Shown piece by piece: positions 1 through 7,586 of a stretch of DNA of 41,105 nt (position 1 is its first letter; every line of letters starts with the position of its first letter). The notes under the pieces were generated by a model. The model saw nothing but the letters and a program-made list of their open reading frames with translations. It searched no databases and was not told the DNA's origin. The stretch covers positions 1 to 41,105 of the forward strand of contig JAEUTA010000018.1 of the NCBI GenBank assembly GCA_016788205.1. The letters are read 5' to 3'. Position numbers and translations under genes: made by a program. Source of the stretch: Flavobacteriales bacterium (GTDB taxonomy: Bacteria; Bacteroidota; Bacteroidia; Flavobacteriales_F; PHOS-HE28).

Positions 1-50
1 TAGTCCGGGACAGTGGGGGTTTATGGTCCCCGTGGGCGCCCCGCGGGTGG

Positions 51-70
51 GTGGGCCCCCGGGGGCCCAC
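51..70. repeat. Perfect 20-bp GC-only core palindrome
   Basis: GTGGGCCCCC is followed directly by its exact reverse complement, with no loop. It lies just outside the 49-bp terminal repeat in the extremely GC-rich first 73 bases. Those bases hold no gene I can support. It may be the edge of a repeat unit or a cause of the assembly break. Confidence 0.8.
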
Positions 71-71
71 C

Positions 72-120
72 CCAACTCTCACCTCCAGTAATGATCGGCC
101 GAACTTCGGGAAAGCCTACA
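72..120 (+). repeat. Left copy of 49-bp terminal inverted repeat
   Basis: These 49 bases are the exact reverse complement of 41048-41096 at the other end of the window. Identity stops sharply at both edges: 121 onward and the bases before 72 do not match the flanks of the right copy beyond scattered GC-rich similarity. The repeat contains a TAA-TGA pair (89-94) that closes the reading frame of the following OLD-type gene. It is probably one of several genomic copies of a dispersed repeat where assembly stopped. A true terminal repeat of an element is less likely, because the interior is mostly housekeeping genes. Confidence 0.9.
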
Positions 121-127
121 CAAGTAC

Positions 128-1054
128 TTGGGTCGAGCAACACAGATCAGCCTTAGTCCCGATGTTCAGGCCTTTGAAGATTGGTTAGCTCAACAACTGG
201 CCGTCTCCTTCGCGGCTGAAGATGGATCAGCACTAACACCGCTGCAATCAATGGGCAGCGGTTGGCAGGCCCTTGTTCGTATTGCTGCATTGGAAGTTCT
301 TCAAACTCTCCCCCAGTCTGAACAAAAGCCCGCTTTCATTCTTTTCGAGGAGCCAGAAACCTATCTCCACCCCCATTTGTGTCGTAAGCTGCGGAACATT
401 CTCGGAACACTTTCCAAATCCGGTTGGCCGGTAGTGTGCAGCACTCATGATCCGGAGTTTGTCAACTACAGTGAGCCTGAGCAAATAGCCAGATTGTGGC
501 GTAAGAAATCCGGCAACGACCATGGGCATCTCCTGACTGACAGCCTCCCCAATGGGCCTAAGCTTCAAGACAAGCTCGATGAAAGGGGAAGTCATGAGTT
601 CCTATTTGCTAATCGTGTGATTCTGTGTGAGGGCAAAGACGATCGGCATTCTTTGCTCCTGTTCTTTAAGAAGCTTGGAGTCGATATAGATGGACTCGGA
701 GTGAGCATTCTGGACTTAGGTGGTGTTGGAAGTATACCTGACTACGCAGAGATGGCCAAAGTCCTTAAAATACCTTGGTGCGCGCTTACCGACCAAGACC
801 TCTTGGCGGATGGCAACATCAAGCACCACACGAAGAAGGCCCGAGACAAGCTGCAAGCAGCTGCAACGGAGAAGGATCTTGTGCCAATCTGGCCCGGCTC
901 ACTGGAAGGCTGCCTCAAAAGCCAAGATGTTTCTCCCGCATGGCAGTTGGATAACCTATCCCTGTTGTCATTGGAAAATCTAGAACAGAAGTTCCCGGAT
1001 TATCATTCGACTGCTTCCGCAATCGCTTCTTGGGTCGTATCCGCCAGTAACTGA
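128..1054 (+). CDS. OLD-family ATPase/TOPRIM nuclease, 5'-truncated
   Basis: This is the C-terminal part of an overcoming-lysogenization-defect (OLD) type protein. Seen in the translation: a signature-like SGWQ region near residue 45, a Walker B FEEPETYLHP near residues 73-82, a switch histidine in STHDPEF near 105, then a TOPRIM domain with VILCEGKDD near 165 and an acidic LTDQD near 220. The N-terminal half with the Walker A loop is absent. Family members are usually about 500-650 residues, so about half the ATPase is missing. The frame is open back to 95 and reads plausibly as protein (AELRESLHKYLG), but stops at 89-94 inside the 49-bp repeat close it. The only start codon is TTG at 128. 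Lower GC than the core genes. OLD proteins are often phage-defence nucleases (for example in Gabija). This copy is probably a non-functional remnant. Confidence 0.75.
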   Translation: MGRATQISLSPDVQAFEDWLAQQLAVSFAAEDGSALTPLQSMGSGWQALVRIAALEVLQTLPQSEQKPAFILFEEPETYLHPHLCRKLRNILGTLSKSGWPVVCSTHDPEFVNYSEPEQIARLWRKKSGNDHGHLLTDSLPNGPKLQDKLDERGSHEFLFANRVILCEGKDDRHSLLLFFKKLGVDIDGLGVSILDLGGVGSIPDYAEMAKVLKIPWCALTDQDLLADGNIKHHTKKARDKLQAAATEKDLVPIWPGSLEGCLKSQDVSPAWQLDNLSLLSLENLEQKFPDYHSTASAIASWVVSASN

Positions 1055-1066
1055 ATCGAGAACGAC

Positions 1067-1075
1067 TGTGGAAAA
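1067..1075 (-). promoter_or_regulatory. DnaA-box-like 9-mer before dnaE fragment
   Basis: On the minus strand this reads TTTTCCACA, which fits the DnaA box TTWTNCACA. It lies 51 bp before the ATG of the broken dnaE copy, in the same place as the box before intact dnaE (1940-1948). A single 9-mer can occur by chance; the conserved position is the support. Confidence 0.35.
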
Positions 1076-1125
1076 CTGATCAACCTCCCTCCTTCCGTCG
1101 CAGGTACCTTCGTGGCCCTTCCGCC

Positions 1126-1229
1126 ATGAAGTTCTCCCACCTCCACAGCCTGTCCCGCTGAAGGCGGGATCCACACCCAGTTCTCGCTCCTCGACGGCGC
1201 CGCCAGCATCCCTTCGCTCTACAAGAAGG
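1126..1229 (+). pseudogene. dnaE 5' fragment, broken duplicate
   Basis: This is a partial copy of the start of dnaE. Bases 1171-1229 are identical over 59 bp to 2020-2078 in the intact gene. The upstream part, from about 1063 through the ATG at 1126, is similar but diverged: it shares a CTGATC element, the GGTACCTTCG promoter core and the start context. A hairpin insertion of about 21 bp at 1150-1170 breaks the frame, and translation would stop after about 11 residues (MKFSHLHSLSR). Similarity fades after 1230. It cannot encode polymerase. Together with the intact 5' end it flanks the toxin-antitoxin module, which suggests insertion at the dnaE 5' end with regeneration of the gene. Confidence 0.88.
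1150..1170. repeat. Small palindromic element inside dnaE fragment
   Basis: TCCCGC-TGAAG-GCGGGA forms a 6-bp GC-rich stem. It is exactly the segment absent from intact dnaE at the equivalent place (between 2019 and 2020), so it looks like an insertion. The flank and core, AGCCTGTCCCG..GAAG, resemble the hairpin at 35576-35595, which is preceded by AGCCT. Confidence 0.65.
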
Positions 1230-1288
1230 GGGCAATACCCCCAGCGATCATCGACCGATCCCAGTCCGAGATCTGAAACGCCTGCCGA

Positions 1289-1609
1289 TCACGAATTCGT
1301 TCGTTTGCGTCCTGTAACAAGGCGCTTTGGCAACTTCCGCTTGCCATGCCGAATGGTGAGTATCACCACAGCGCGTTCACTCCGCAGCCAGTAGATCACA
1401 CGGTAATTTCCGAAGGGTATCTCCCGCACCGAATTATCCATTACCTCAGGAACCGGATGACCGGACTTGGGGTGTTTCTCCAGAATGCCGCTTGCTGCGA
1501 ATGCATCCCAATGGAACTTCTCGGCGCGCGATGGGGAATCCAGAGCGATATGGTCCACAATCGCATCCAAGTCGGTCCGGGCCTGAACGCTCCAGATCAC
1601 TTCGACCAT
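1289..1609 (-). CDS. ParE/RelE-superfamily toxin
   Basis: A 106-residue protein with the ParE pattern: an N-terminal W-x5-DL-x2-IV-x-HI helix, SPSRAEKF, an LEKHPKSGHPVPE loop, and the core strands REIPFGNYRVIYW followed by VVILTIRHGKRKLP. Family toxins poison DNA gyrase (ParE) or cleave mRNA (RelE); the sequence alone favours the ParE branch. Its start overlaps the end of the antitoxin gene by 13 nt, so translation is probably coupled, antitoxin first. The pair lies between two copies of the dnaE 5' end and opposes dnaE transcription. Length is normal and no damage is visible. Confidence 0.85.
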   Translation of the reverse strand: MVEVIWSVQARTDLDAIVDHIALDSPSRAEKFHWDAFAASGILEKHPKSGHPVPEVMDNSVREIPFGNYRVIYWLRSERAVVILTIRHGKRKLPKRLVTGRKRTNS

Positions 1610-1800
1610 CGTGCACGGATATGCTCGCGCATCTCCTCCATGGTCAGCGTTCGGCCAGCTACCGCATCGGCCTTACCAGCCTCCACTTTGCTCAATAGGA
1701 TGAGCCGTTCGATCAGCTCCTCCGTTTGGAAGGTTTCGGGCATGTCCTTCAGCGTGCGTAACACACCCTTCTTGGTCAGACGGCTCTCCTTCGTGCGCAT
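1597..1800 (-). CDS. Antitoxin of the ParE-type module
   Basis: A 67-residue protein from ATG at 1800. The ELIERLILLSKVEAGKADAV helix followed by GRTLTMEEMREHIRARW resembles small ParD/StbD-like antitoxins of Bacteroidota that precede ParE genes. An open frame continues upstream to 1890, but the ATG at 1800 lies just after a -7 promoter element (1813-1806) and two direct repeats, so the longer reading is unlikely. A still shorter product from ATG at 1743 (MPETFQTEEL, 48 residues) is possible, because the promoter would leave almost no leader before 1800. Overlaps the toxin start by 13 nt. Confidence 0.75.
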   Translation of the reverse strand: MRTKESRLTKKGVLRTLKDMPETFQTEELIERLILLSKVEAGKADAVAGRTLTMEEMREHIRARWSK

Positions 1801-1805
1801 GACCC

Positions 1806-1863
1806 CAAAGATATCATCGCAACGGGAGACATCTCGGCCGTTACCTTCAGGACATCTCGGCCG
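1806..1863 (-). promoter_or_regulatory. Antitoxin promoter with tandem operator-like repeats
   Basis: On the minus strand TATCTTTG (1813-1806) fits the Bacteroidota -7 element. Upstream of it a 13-bp sequence (GACATCTCGGCCG on the plus strand) occurs twice without mismatch, at 1828-1840 and 1851-1863, 23 bp apart, which is about two helical turns. That is a typical layout for cooperative binding by an autoregulating antitoxin. No good -33 TTTG is seen. Confidence 0.5.
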
Positions 1864-1939
1864 CGATGACAGCTCGGCGTTCTTGTGCAAGGTTCTTCAC
1901 CATTCCGGCAAGAACGCTTGAGGGCGGGCTCGCTTCAAC

Positions 1940-1948
1940 TGTGAATAA
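1940..1948 (-). promoter_or_regulatory. DnaA box upstream of dnaE
   Basis: The minus strand reads TTATTCACA, a full match to TTWTNCACA, 49 bp before the dnaE ATG. The equivalent position of the duplicated dnaE upstream region has TTTTCCACA. This suggests DnaA input to replicase expression. One or two such 9-mers are also expected by chance in 41 kb. Confidence 0.4.
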
Positions 1949-1977
1949 CTGATCCCCTCCCCACCCCTCCCGGCAGG

Positions 1978-1985
1978 TACCTTCG
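1978..1985 (+). promoter_or_regulatory. dnaE -7 promoter element
   Basis: TACCTTCG, one base from TAnnTTTG, ends 11 bp before the dnaE ATG. It is conserved in the duplicated fragment at 1105-1112. No clear -33 TTTG is found at the expected distance. Confidence 0.4.
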
Positions 1986-1996
1986 CGATCCCTGCA

Positions 1997-4900
1997 ATGA
2001 GCTTCTCTCACCTCCACGTCCACACCCAGTTCTCGCTCCTCGACGGCGCCGCCAGCATCCCTTCGCTCTACAAGAAGGCGGTGAAGGACGGCCAGCCTGC
2101 GCTCGCCATCACCGACCACGGCAACATGTTCGGTGCGTTCAAGTTCGTGGCCGAGGCAGGCAAGCATAAGAACGAGGACGGCAGCTTGAAGGTGAAACCC
2201 ATCGTGGGTTGCGAGTTCTATGTGGTGGCCGACCGCTCGCGGAAGACGTTCACGCGCGAGGAGAAGGACAAACGCTTCCACCAGCTGATGCTGGCGAAGG
2301 ACGCCACGGGCTACAAGAACCTGAGCAAGTTGTGCTCGCTGGGCTACATCGATGGCTTCTACAGCAAGTACCCGCGCATCGACAAGAAGTTGATCGAGGA
2401 GCACCACGAAGGGTTGATCGCCACCACGTGCTGCCTGGGTGCGAGCGTGCCGCAGGCGATCATGCGCGCGGGCGATGGCGACCTCAGCGCTGCGGAAGCC
2501 GAATTCAAGTGGTGGCTGGACCTCTTCGGCGAGGACTACTACATCGAGCTGCAGCGCCACGGCATCCCCGAACAGGAGAAGGTGAACGCCGTGCTGGTGC
2601 AATGGGGCCGCAAGTACAACGTGCCCATCATCGCCAGCAACGACAGCCACTACACCGATCAGGAGGACAGCAACGCGCACGACATCCTGCTGTGCGTGAA
2701 CACCGGCGAGAAGCAGAGCACGCCCATCGCCACGGACGAGGACACGTCGACGAAAGACAAACGTTTCGGTTTCCCGAACGACCAGTTCTTTTTCAAGACG
2801 CAGGCGCAGATGGCCGCGACCTTCAGCGACCTGCCCGAAGCCCTCGACAACACGAACCTGATCGTGGACAAGGTGCAGACCTTGAAGTTGAAGCAGGACA
2901 TCCTGCTGCCCAACTACCAGCTGCCCGACGGTTTCACCAACCAGGACGAATACCTCCAACACCTCACGTATCAAGGGGCTATCCGCCGCTACATCAATGA
3001 TGGGGTGTCGGGCATCGATTCGCTGGAGTTGAAGATCAAGGAGCGGTTGGACTTCGAGCTCTTCGTGATCAAGACGATGGGGTTCGCAGGTTACTTCCTC
3101 ATCACGCAGGACTTCATCAACGCAGGCCGCCACATGGGCGTGTTGATCGGTCCGGGCCGTGGTAGCGCGGCGGGCAGCGCTGTGGCGTATTGCATCGGCA
3201 TCACCAACATCGACCCGATCAAGTACGATCTGCTCTTCGAACGGTTCCTGAACCCGGACCGCAAGAGCATGCCCGATATCGATACGGACTTCGACGACGA
3301 AGGCCGCCAGAAGGTGATCGACTACGTGGTGGACAAGTACGGCAAGAACCAGGTGGCGCAGATCATCACCTACGGCAGCATGGCAGCGAAGAGCAGCATC
3401 CGCGACGTGGCCCGCGTGATGGACCTGCCCTTGCAGGAAGCCGACAAACTCGCGAAGCTTATCCCCGAGCGGCCGGGCATCGAACTCGGTCGTCTGTTAC
3501 GCGCGCCGTTGGATGGCGAAGGCAGCCTGAAGAGCAAGGAGAACCTCGGCAGCGACGAGATCGCATTGGTGAAACAACTGCGCGAGATCCTGGAAAGCGG
3601 CGAGCTCACCAGCGACGTGTTGAACGCCGCCGAGAAGCTCGAAGGCTCCGTGCGCGGAACGGGTGTACACGCGGCGGGCATCATCATCGCACCGAAGGAC
3701 CTCACCGAGATCCTGCCCGTCTGCACCAGCAAGGAATCAACGTTGCTGCTCACGCAGTACGATGGCAAAGTGGTGGAAGATGCCGGTGTGATCAAGATGG
3801 ACTTCCTGGGGCTGAAGACGCTCACGATCATCCGCGATGCATTGCGCATGATCGATGCGAACCACGGCATCCAGATCGACATCGACGGCATTCCGCTGGA
3901 CGACCCGAAGACCTACGCGCTCTACCAACGCGCCGAGACCAACGGCACGTTCCAGTTCGAAAGCGCGGGCATGCAGAAGTACCTGCGCGAACTGAAGGCT
4001 GACCAATTCGGCGACCTCATCGCCATGAATGCCCTGTACCGTCCGGGGCCGCTGGAATACATCCCCACCTTCATCAAACGGAAACACGGTCTGGAGAAGA
4101 TCGTGTACGACCTCCCCGAAATGGAGGACCTGCTGAAGGAGACCTACGGCGTCACCGTGTACCAGGAGCAGGTGATGTTGCTCTCGCAGAAACTCGCCGG
4201 TTTCACAAAAGGTGATGCCGATGTGCTGCGGAAGGCGATGGGTAAGAAAGACCGCGCCACGCTGGACAAGATGAAGGGCAAGTTCCTGGAAGGCACCAAG
4301 GAACGCGGCTTCGATGCCAAGGTGTGCGACAAGGTTTGGACCGACTGGGAGGCGTTCGCGCAGTATGCCTTCAACAAATCACACTCGACGTGTTACGCAT
4401 TCGTGGCCTACCAGACCGCGTGGCTTAAGGCGAACTATCCGAGTGAGTACATGGCCAGCGTGCTCACGCATTCCGGCGGGCAGATCGACAAGATCACCTT
4501 CTTCATGGAAGAGTGCCGGCGCATGGGCATCTCCGTGCTCGGTCCGGATGTGAACGAAAGCCAGTTGCAGTTCAGCGTGAACAAACAAGGCCAGATCCGT
4601 TTTGGCTTGGGCGCTGTGAAAGGCGTTGGCGAAGCCGCCGTGGAAGGGCTCGTTACCGAACGTGCTGCCAACGGTGCGTACAAGGACATCTACGATCTGA
4701 TGCGCCGCGTGAACCTGCGCGCCGCCAACCGCAAAGCGTTGGAAAGCCTTGCTTATGGTGGTGCCTTCGATGGTTTCGCCAAGATGCATCGCGCACATTT
4801 CTTCCACAGTGCTGGCGAAGGCAAGCCCACGTTCATCGAGACGTTGGTGCGTTACGGCCAACAAAGTCAGGATGGCGCCGACAGTGCTCAGGTGAACATG

Positions 4901-5617
4901 TTCGGCGAGGCCGATGATGCCGCCGGGATCCCCGAGCCCACCCTACCGGCGATCGATCCGTGGAGCGCATTGGAGCAGTTGCACTACGAGAAGGAAGTGA
5001 TCGGCTTCTACCTGAGCGGTCACCCCTTGGATGATCACCGGTTGGAGATCAAGTACCTCTGCAACACAAGCCTACCCGACCTGAAGGAACTGGACAAGCT
5101 ATCCGGGCGGGACCTCACGTTCGCGGGGATCGTCATCAAAGCCGAACACCGCATCGCGAAAAGCGGCAAACCCTTCGGCAGCCTTTCGTTGGAAGACCAC
5201 AACGGCACGCACGAGTTCATGTTCTTCAGCGAAGACTACATGAAGTTCAAGCTGTACCTGCAGATGGGTGCGTTGCTGCTGGTGAAAGGCAAAGCCGCCG
5301 CCCGCACCTGGGGTCGCGATGAAGGCCAGATGGAATTGAAGGTCTACAGCATCGATCTGTTGGGCGATGCGCGCGACAAGTACATCACTAAGCTGAACCT
5401 GAAGGTGGATGCAGACCGCGTGGACGACGCGTTGAGCCGTGAACTTGGACAGCTACTGAAGGCCTCCCCGGGCAAGTGCAAGGTGACGGTACAACTCGTT
5501 AGCGCTCAGGAGAACATGGCCCTGGAAGCCGCCAGCAAGGGCTTCAGCGTAGGCCTCACGGAAGACCTGATCCGGTCGTTGGATGGGCTTGCCGATGTAT
5601 CCTACACGCTGAACTGA
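1997..5617 (+). CDS. dnaE: DNA polymerase III alpha subunit
   Basis: The catalytic subunit of the chromosomal replicase, 1206 residues, in the range for Bacteroidota DnaE1. Domains in order: an N-terminal PHP domain with HLHVHTQFSLLDG (His5, His7, His9) and TDHGNMFG; the polymerase palm with GPGRGSAAGS near 395; catalytic PDIDTDF (Asp427, Asp429) and MDFLGLKTL (Asp602), matching E. coli Asp401, Asp403 and Asp555; MNALYRPGPLEYIP near 680; YQEQVM in the fingers; a helix-hairpin-helix region near 870-940; and a C-terminal OB fold near 1030-1110. The ATG at 1997 gives the standard MSFSHLHVHT start. The first 27 codons are duplicated upstream in a broken copy. Transcription opposes the adjoining toxin-antitoxin genes. 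No frameshift or missing residue is seen. Confidence 0.97.
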   Translation: MSFSHLHVHTQFSLLDGAASIPSLYKKAVKDGQPALAITDHGNMFGAFKFVAEAGKHKNEDGSLKVKPIVGCEFYVVADRSRKTFTREEKDKRFHQLMLAKDATGYKNLSKLCSLGYIDGFYSKYPRIDKKLIEEHHEGLIATTCCLGASVPQAIMRAGDGDLSAAEAEFKWWLDLFGEDYYIELQRHGIPEQEKVNAVLVQWGRKYNVPIIASNDSHYTDQEDSNAHDILLCVNTGEKQSTPIATDEDTSTKDKRFGFPNDQFFFKTQAQMAATFSDLPEALDNTNLIVDKVQTLKLKQDILLPNYQLPDGFTNQDEYLQHLTYQGAIRRYINDGVSGIDSLELKIKERLDFELFVIKTMGFAGYFLITQDFINAGRHMGVLIGPGRGSAAGSAVAYCIGITNIDPIKYDLLFERFLNPDRKSMPDIDTDFDDEGRQKVIDYVVDKYGKNQVAQIITYGSMAAKSSIRDVARVMDLPLQEADKLAKLIPERPGIELGRLLRAPLDGEGSLKSKENLGSDEIALVKQLREILESGELTSDVLNAAEKLEGSVRGTGVHAAGIIIAPKDLTEILPVCTSKESTLLLTQYDGKVVEDAGVIKMDFLGLKTLTIIRDALRMIDANHGIQIDIDGIPLDDPKTYALYQRAETNGTFQFESAGMQKYLRELKADQFGDLIAMNALYRPGPLEYIPTFIKRKHGLEKIVYDLPEMEDLLKETYGVTVYQEQVMLLSQKLAGFTKGDADVLRKAMGKKDRATLDKMKGKFLEGTKERGFDAKVCDKVWTDWEAFAQYAFNKSHSTCYAFVAYQTAWLKANYPSEYMASVLTHSGGQIDKITFFMEECRRMGISVLGPDVNESQLQFSVNKQGQIRFGLGAVKGVGEAAVEGLVTERAANGAYKDIYDLMRRVNLRAANRKALESLAYGGAFDGFAKMHRAHFFHSAGEGKPTFIETLVRYGQQSQDGADSAQVNMFGEADDAAGIPEPTLPAIDPWSALEQLHYEKEVIGFYLSGHPLDDHRLEIKYLCNTSLPDLKELDKLSGRDLTFAGIVIKAEHRIAKSGKPFGSLSLEDHNGTHEFMFFSEDYMKFKLYLQMGALLLVKGKAAARTWGRDEGQMELKVYSIDLLGDARDKYITKLNLKVDADRVDDALSRELGQLLKASPGKCKVTVQLVSAQENMALEAASKGFSVGLTEDLIRSLDGLADVSYTLN

Positions 5618-5664
5618 CAGCCCGTCAGGATACTTTCCATGGCAAGGATCTTGTCCAATGGCGG

Positions 5665-5672
5665 TACCTTTG
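5665..5672 (+). promoter_or_regulatory. trxA -7 promoter element
   Basis: TACCTTTG is a full match to TAnnTTTG and lies 122 bp before the trxA ATG, implying a long leader. A nearby GTGGAAAACTGATC at 5685-5698 also occurs upstream of the dnaE fragment (from 1068). No -33 TTTG is seen at normal spacing. Confidence 0.4.
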
Positions 5673-5794
5673 TGCGCGTAACGCGTGGAAAACTGATCGG
5701 GAAGGTCCTTCGGGGCGATCGTCAGGGTTCCACAACTTGCACGACCAACGGAACGTAAACAAACGAGGCACTGCAAACGTGCCCACCAAGAACA

Positions 5795-6115
5795 ATGGCA
5801 CTCGAACTCACCGACAGCAATTTTGAAGAACTCGCGCTGAAGAGCGACAAACCCGTGATGGTTGACTTCTGGGCGGAATGGTGCGGCCCTTGCCGCATGG
5901 TAGGTCCCGTGGTGGAAGAGCTCGCGAAGGAGTACGATGGCAAAGCCGTGATCGGCAAAGTGAACGTGGACAACAACCCGCAGGTGGCCATGAAGTATGG
6001 CATCCGCAGCATCCCTACGATCCTGTTCCTGAAGAACGGCGAAGTGGTGGACCGCAGCGTAGGTGCCGTGCCGAAGAGCCAACTCGCTGGCAAACTGGAC
6101 GGGCAGCTCGCGTAA
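5795..6115 (+). CDS. trxA: Thioredoxin
   Basis: A cytoplasmic thiol-disulfide reductant for ribonucleotide reductase, peroxidases and other partners, kept reduced by thioredoxin reductase. At 106 residues it has the full length of a classic thioredoxin. The active site is WCGPC with Cys30 and Cys33, after the DFWAEW strand. The cis-proline is Pro74 in IRSIPT, and GxVP is present near residue 89. There is no signal peptide or membrane anchor. It appears to be a single-gene unit with its own -7 element and a strong terminator immediately downstream. Confidence 0.96.
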   Translation: MALELTDSNFEELALKSDKPVMVDFWAEWCGPCRMVGPVVEELAKEYDGKAVIGKVNVDNNPQVAMKYGIRSIPTILFLKNGEVVDRSVGAVPKSQLAGKLDGQLA

Positions 6116-6136
6116 GCGTACAACAATTCCAAACGT

Positions 6137-6168
6137 CGAAGCCCGGTGCTTGCCGGGCTTCGTTCTTT
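6137..6168 (+). terminator. Rho-independent terminator after trxA
   Basis: CGAAGCCCGG, a 6-nt loop, and CCGGGCTTCG form a perfect 10-bp stem followed by TTCTTT. It starts 22 bp after the trxA stop and lies before the DUF58 start codon, so the two genes are probably separate transcripts. Confidence 0.85.
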
Positions 6169-6184
6169 ACCGAACTTCGCGAGC

Positions 6185-7108
6185 ATGCCGATCGAGCAGA
6201 AAGCCCTCCAGGTCCTCAGCCAGTTGGAGTTCCATTCCAAGCAGGTGGTGGAAGGTTTCCTCGCGGGCCTGCACAAGAGCCCGTTCCATGGTTTCAGCGT
6301 AGAGTTCGCGGAACACCGGTTCTACAATCCGGGGGAAAGCACGCGCCACATCGACTGGAAGCTCTACGCGCGCACAGATAAACTCTTCGTGAAGCGGTAC
6401 GAGGAGGAAACGAACCTGCGCTGCCACCTGATCGTGGACGCGTCGAGTTCCATGTACTACCCGGATGAAGTGCCGAAGGGCGGCTTCAACAAAGTGCAAT
6501 TCGCCACGCATGCAGCTGCGGCTTTCATCCAACTGTTGCGCAAACAGCGCGATGCCGTGGGCCTCACCACGTTCAGTGATCATGTGCTGGTGAAAGAGGA
6601 AGCGCGCAGCAACGCCGTACACCTGCGCCACCTGATGCACCACTTGGAAGGCCTGCTCGCCACCGATGCTCCAGCACGCGGCCAGAAGACCTCCGTGGTG
6701 GAAGCATTGCACGACATCGCCCAACGCGCCCACCGTCGCAGCCTGGTGGTGATCCTCAGCGACATGCTGGACAGCGCCGACCGCGAGGCCGAGATGTTCG
6801 ATGCCTTGCAACACCTGCGCTTCAACAAGCACGACATCATCCTCTTCCACATCGTGGACCGCAAACACGAGCTGGACCTGGACCTTGCCGACCGCCCCTA
6901 CACCTTCGTGGATGTGGAGACCGGCGAGCAGGTGAAAGCCCACCCCGCCGAAGTGCGCGACGCCTACAAAAGCGCCATGGCCGAGCGCTGGCACCGCCTG
7001 AAATTGAAATGCGGTCAATACCGCATCGACCTGGTGGAGGCCGATATCAATGCCGGCTTCGAACCCGTGCTGATGGAATTCCTCACGAAACGGGCCAAGT
7101 TGTACTGA
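6185..7108 (+). CDS. DUF58 / VWA-like domain protein
   Basis: A 307-residue protein of the DUF58 family. The diagnostic HSPFHGFSVEFAEHR-type segment is present as KSPFHGFSVEFAEHRFYNPG, then HIDWKLYARTDKLFVKRYEEE, then a von Willebrand A-like fold starting at LIVDASSSMYY (a DxSxS metal-site motif). Such proteins usually sit beside a MoxR AAA ATPase and are linked to metalloprotein maturation or aerotolerance in Bacteroidota; no moxR is in this window. The frame is open from GTG at 6146, inside the trxA terminator. The ATG at 6185 (MPIEQKAL) is the better start. Function inferred only at family level. Confidence 0.88.
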   Translation: MPIEQKALQVLSQLEFHSKQVVEGFLAGLHKSPFHGFSVEFAEHRFYNPGESTRHIDWKLYARTDKLFVKRYEEETNLRCHLIVDASSSMYYPDEVPKGGFNKVQFATHAAAAFIQLLRKQRDAVGLTTFSDHVLVKEEARSNAVHLRHLMHHLEGLLATDAPARGQKTSVVEALHDIAQRAHRRSLVVILSDMLDSADREAEMFDALQHLRFNKHDIILFHIVDRKHELDLDLADRPYTFVDVETGEQVKAHPAEVRDAYKSAMAERWHRLKLKCGQYRIDLVEADINAGFEPVLMEFLTKRAKLY

Positions 7109-7126
7109 GAAAGCACAGCCCGCACG

Positions 7127-7393
7127 ATGCCTTGGTTCGTTGCTTTTCTCCTTCTCGCTTGGATCGCATCCGTTGGCTACCTCACGTATCGAACGCGTCA
7201 GAGGTTGAATCTGATCGCTGGTCGCTATTCCGGCTCAGACTTGATCTGGAAGGTCTTCACTCGACGCTTGCCCCGGCCAGAACAAGACTTGTACGTTCGA
7301 TACCTATTCCAACTACTCATTGCGCTCGTTCTACTTGTAGTCTTCCTTGCTCTGAGCTTGACAGCGCACTATGGTGGGGACTCTTCAAACTAA
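7127..7393 (+). CDS. Small two-helix membrane protein
   Basis: An 88-residue protein with hydrophobic stretches at about residues 3-20 (VAFLLLAWIASVGYL) and 61-82 (YLFQLLIALVLLVVFLALSL), separated by a basic loop. It follows the DUF58 gene by 18 bp and may be co-transcribed with it. No family recognised. It reads as a plausible membrane hairpin, but its size leaves doubt whether it is a real gene. Confidence 0.55.
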   Translation: MPWFVAFLLLAWIASVGYLTYRTRQRLNLIAGRYSGSDLIWKVFTRRLPRPEQDLYVRYLFQLLIALVLLVVFLALSLTAHYGGDSSN

Positions 7394-7415
7394 ACCCACT
7401 CTTTTTCGCCGGGGT

Positions 7416-7446
7416 ATTGCAGGAATGTCCCCTACCCTTACATTTG
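7416..7446 (+). promoter_or_regulatory. tRNA-Asp promoter
   Basis: The -7 element TACATTTG (7439-7446) is a full match to TAnnTTTG. An ATTG (7416-7419), one base from TTTG, lies exactly 19 bp upstream, the canonical Bacteroidota spacing. Transcription should begin near 7452, at a GAAA-capped hairpin before the tRNA. Confidence 0.6.
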
Positions 7447-7451
7447 CACCC

Positions 7452-7471
7452 GCCCCGCTGAAAAGCGGGGC
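7452..7471 (+). repeat. GAAA-capped hairpin in tRNA leader
   Basis: GCCCCGCT-GAAA-AGCGGGGC is a perfect 8-bp stem with a GNRA tetraloop, between the predicted transcription start and the tRNA. It resembles the elements at 1150-1170 and 35576-35595. It may be a dispersed palindrome or a processing signal. Confidence 0.6.
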
Positions 7472-7476
7472 TGAAC

Positions 7477-7550
7477 GGACCGGTAGTTCAGCTGGTTAGA
7501 ATGCCGCCCTGTCACGGCGGAGGTCGCGGGTTCGAGTCCCGTCCGGTCCG
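7477..7550 (+). tRNA. tRNA-Asp (anticodon GTC)
   Basis: A full 74-nt cloverleaf. The acceptor stem GGACCGG pairs with CCGGTCC, with discriminator G at 7550. The anticodon stem CCGCC/GGCGG encloses loop CTGTCAC with GTC at 7511-7513. The T arm contains GGTTCGAGTCC. The 3' CCA is not encoded (CAG follows). A promoter lies upstream and a terminator directly downstream. The 3' end is repeated at 7638-7655. Confidence 0.96.
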
Positions 7551-7553
7551 CAG

Positions 7554-7578
7554 AAAAGCCCCTTCCGAGGGGCTTTTT
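7554..7578 (+). terminator. Terminator of tRNA-Asp
   Basis: AAAAGCCCCT, loop TCCG, AGGGGCTTTT, then a further T. It is a perfect 10-bp stem with a T tract, 3 bp after the tRNA. Confidence 0.9.
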
Positions 7579-7586
7579 CCATTTGA

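Noticed and set aside
1847..3133. A 428-codon minus-strand frame over the dnaE start
   Set aside because: It is the antisense shadow of dnaE, which has all expected motifs on the plus strand.
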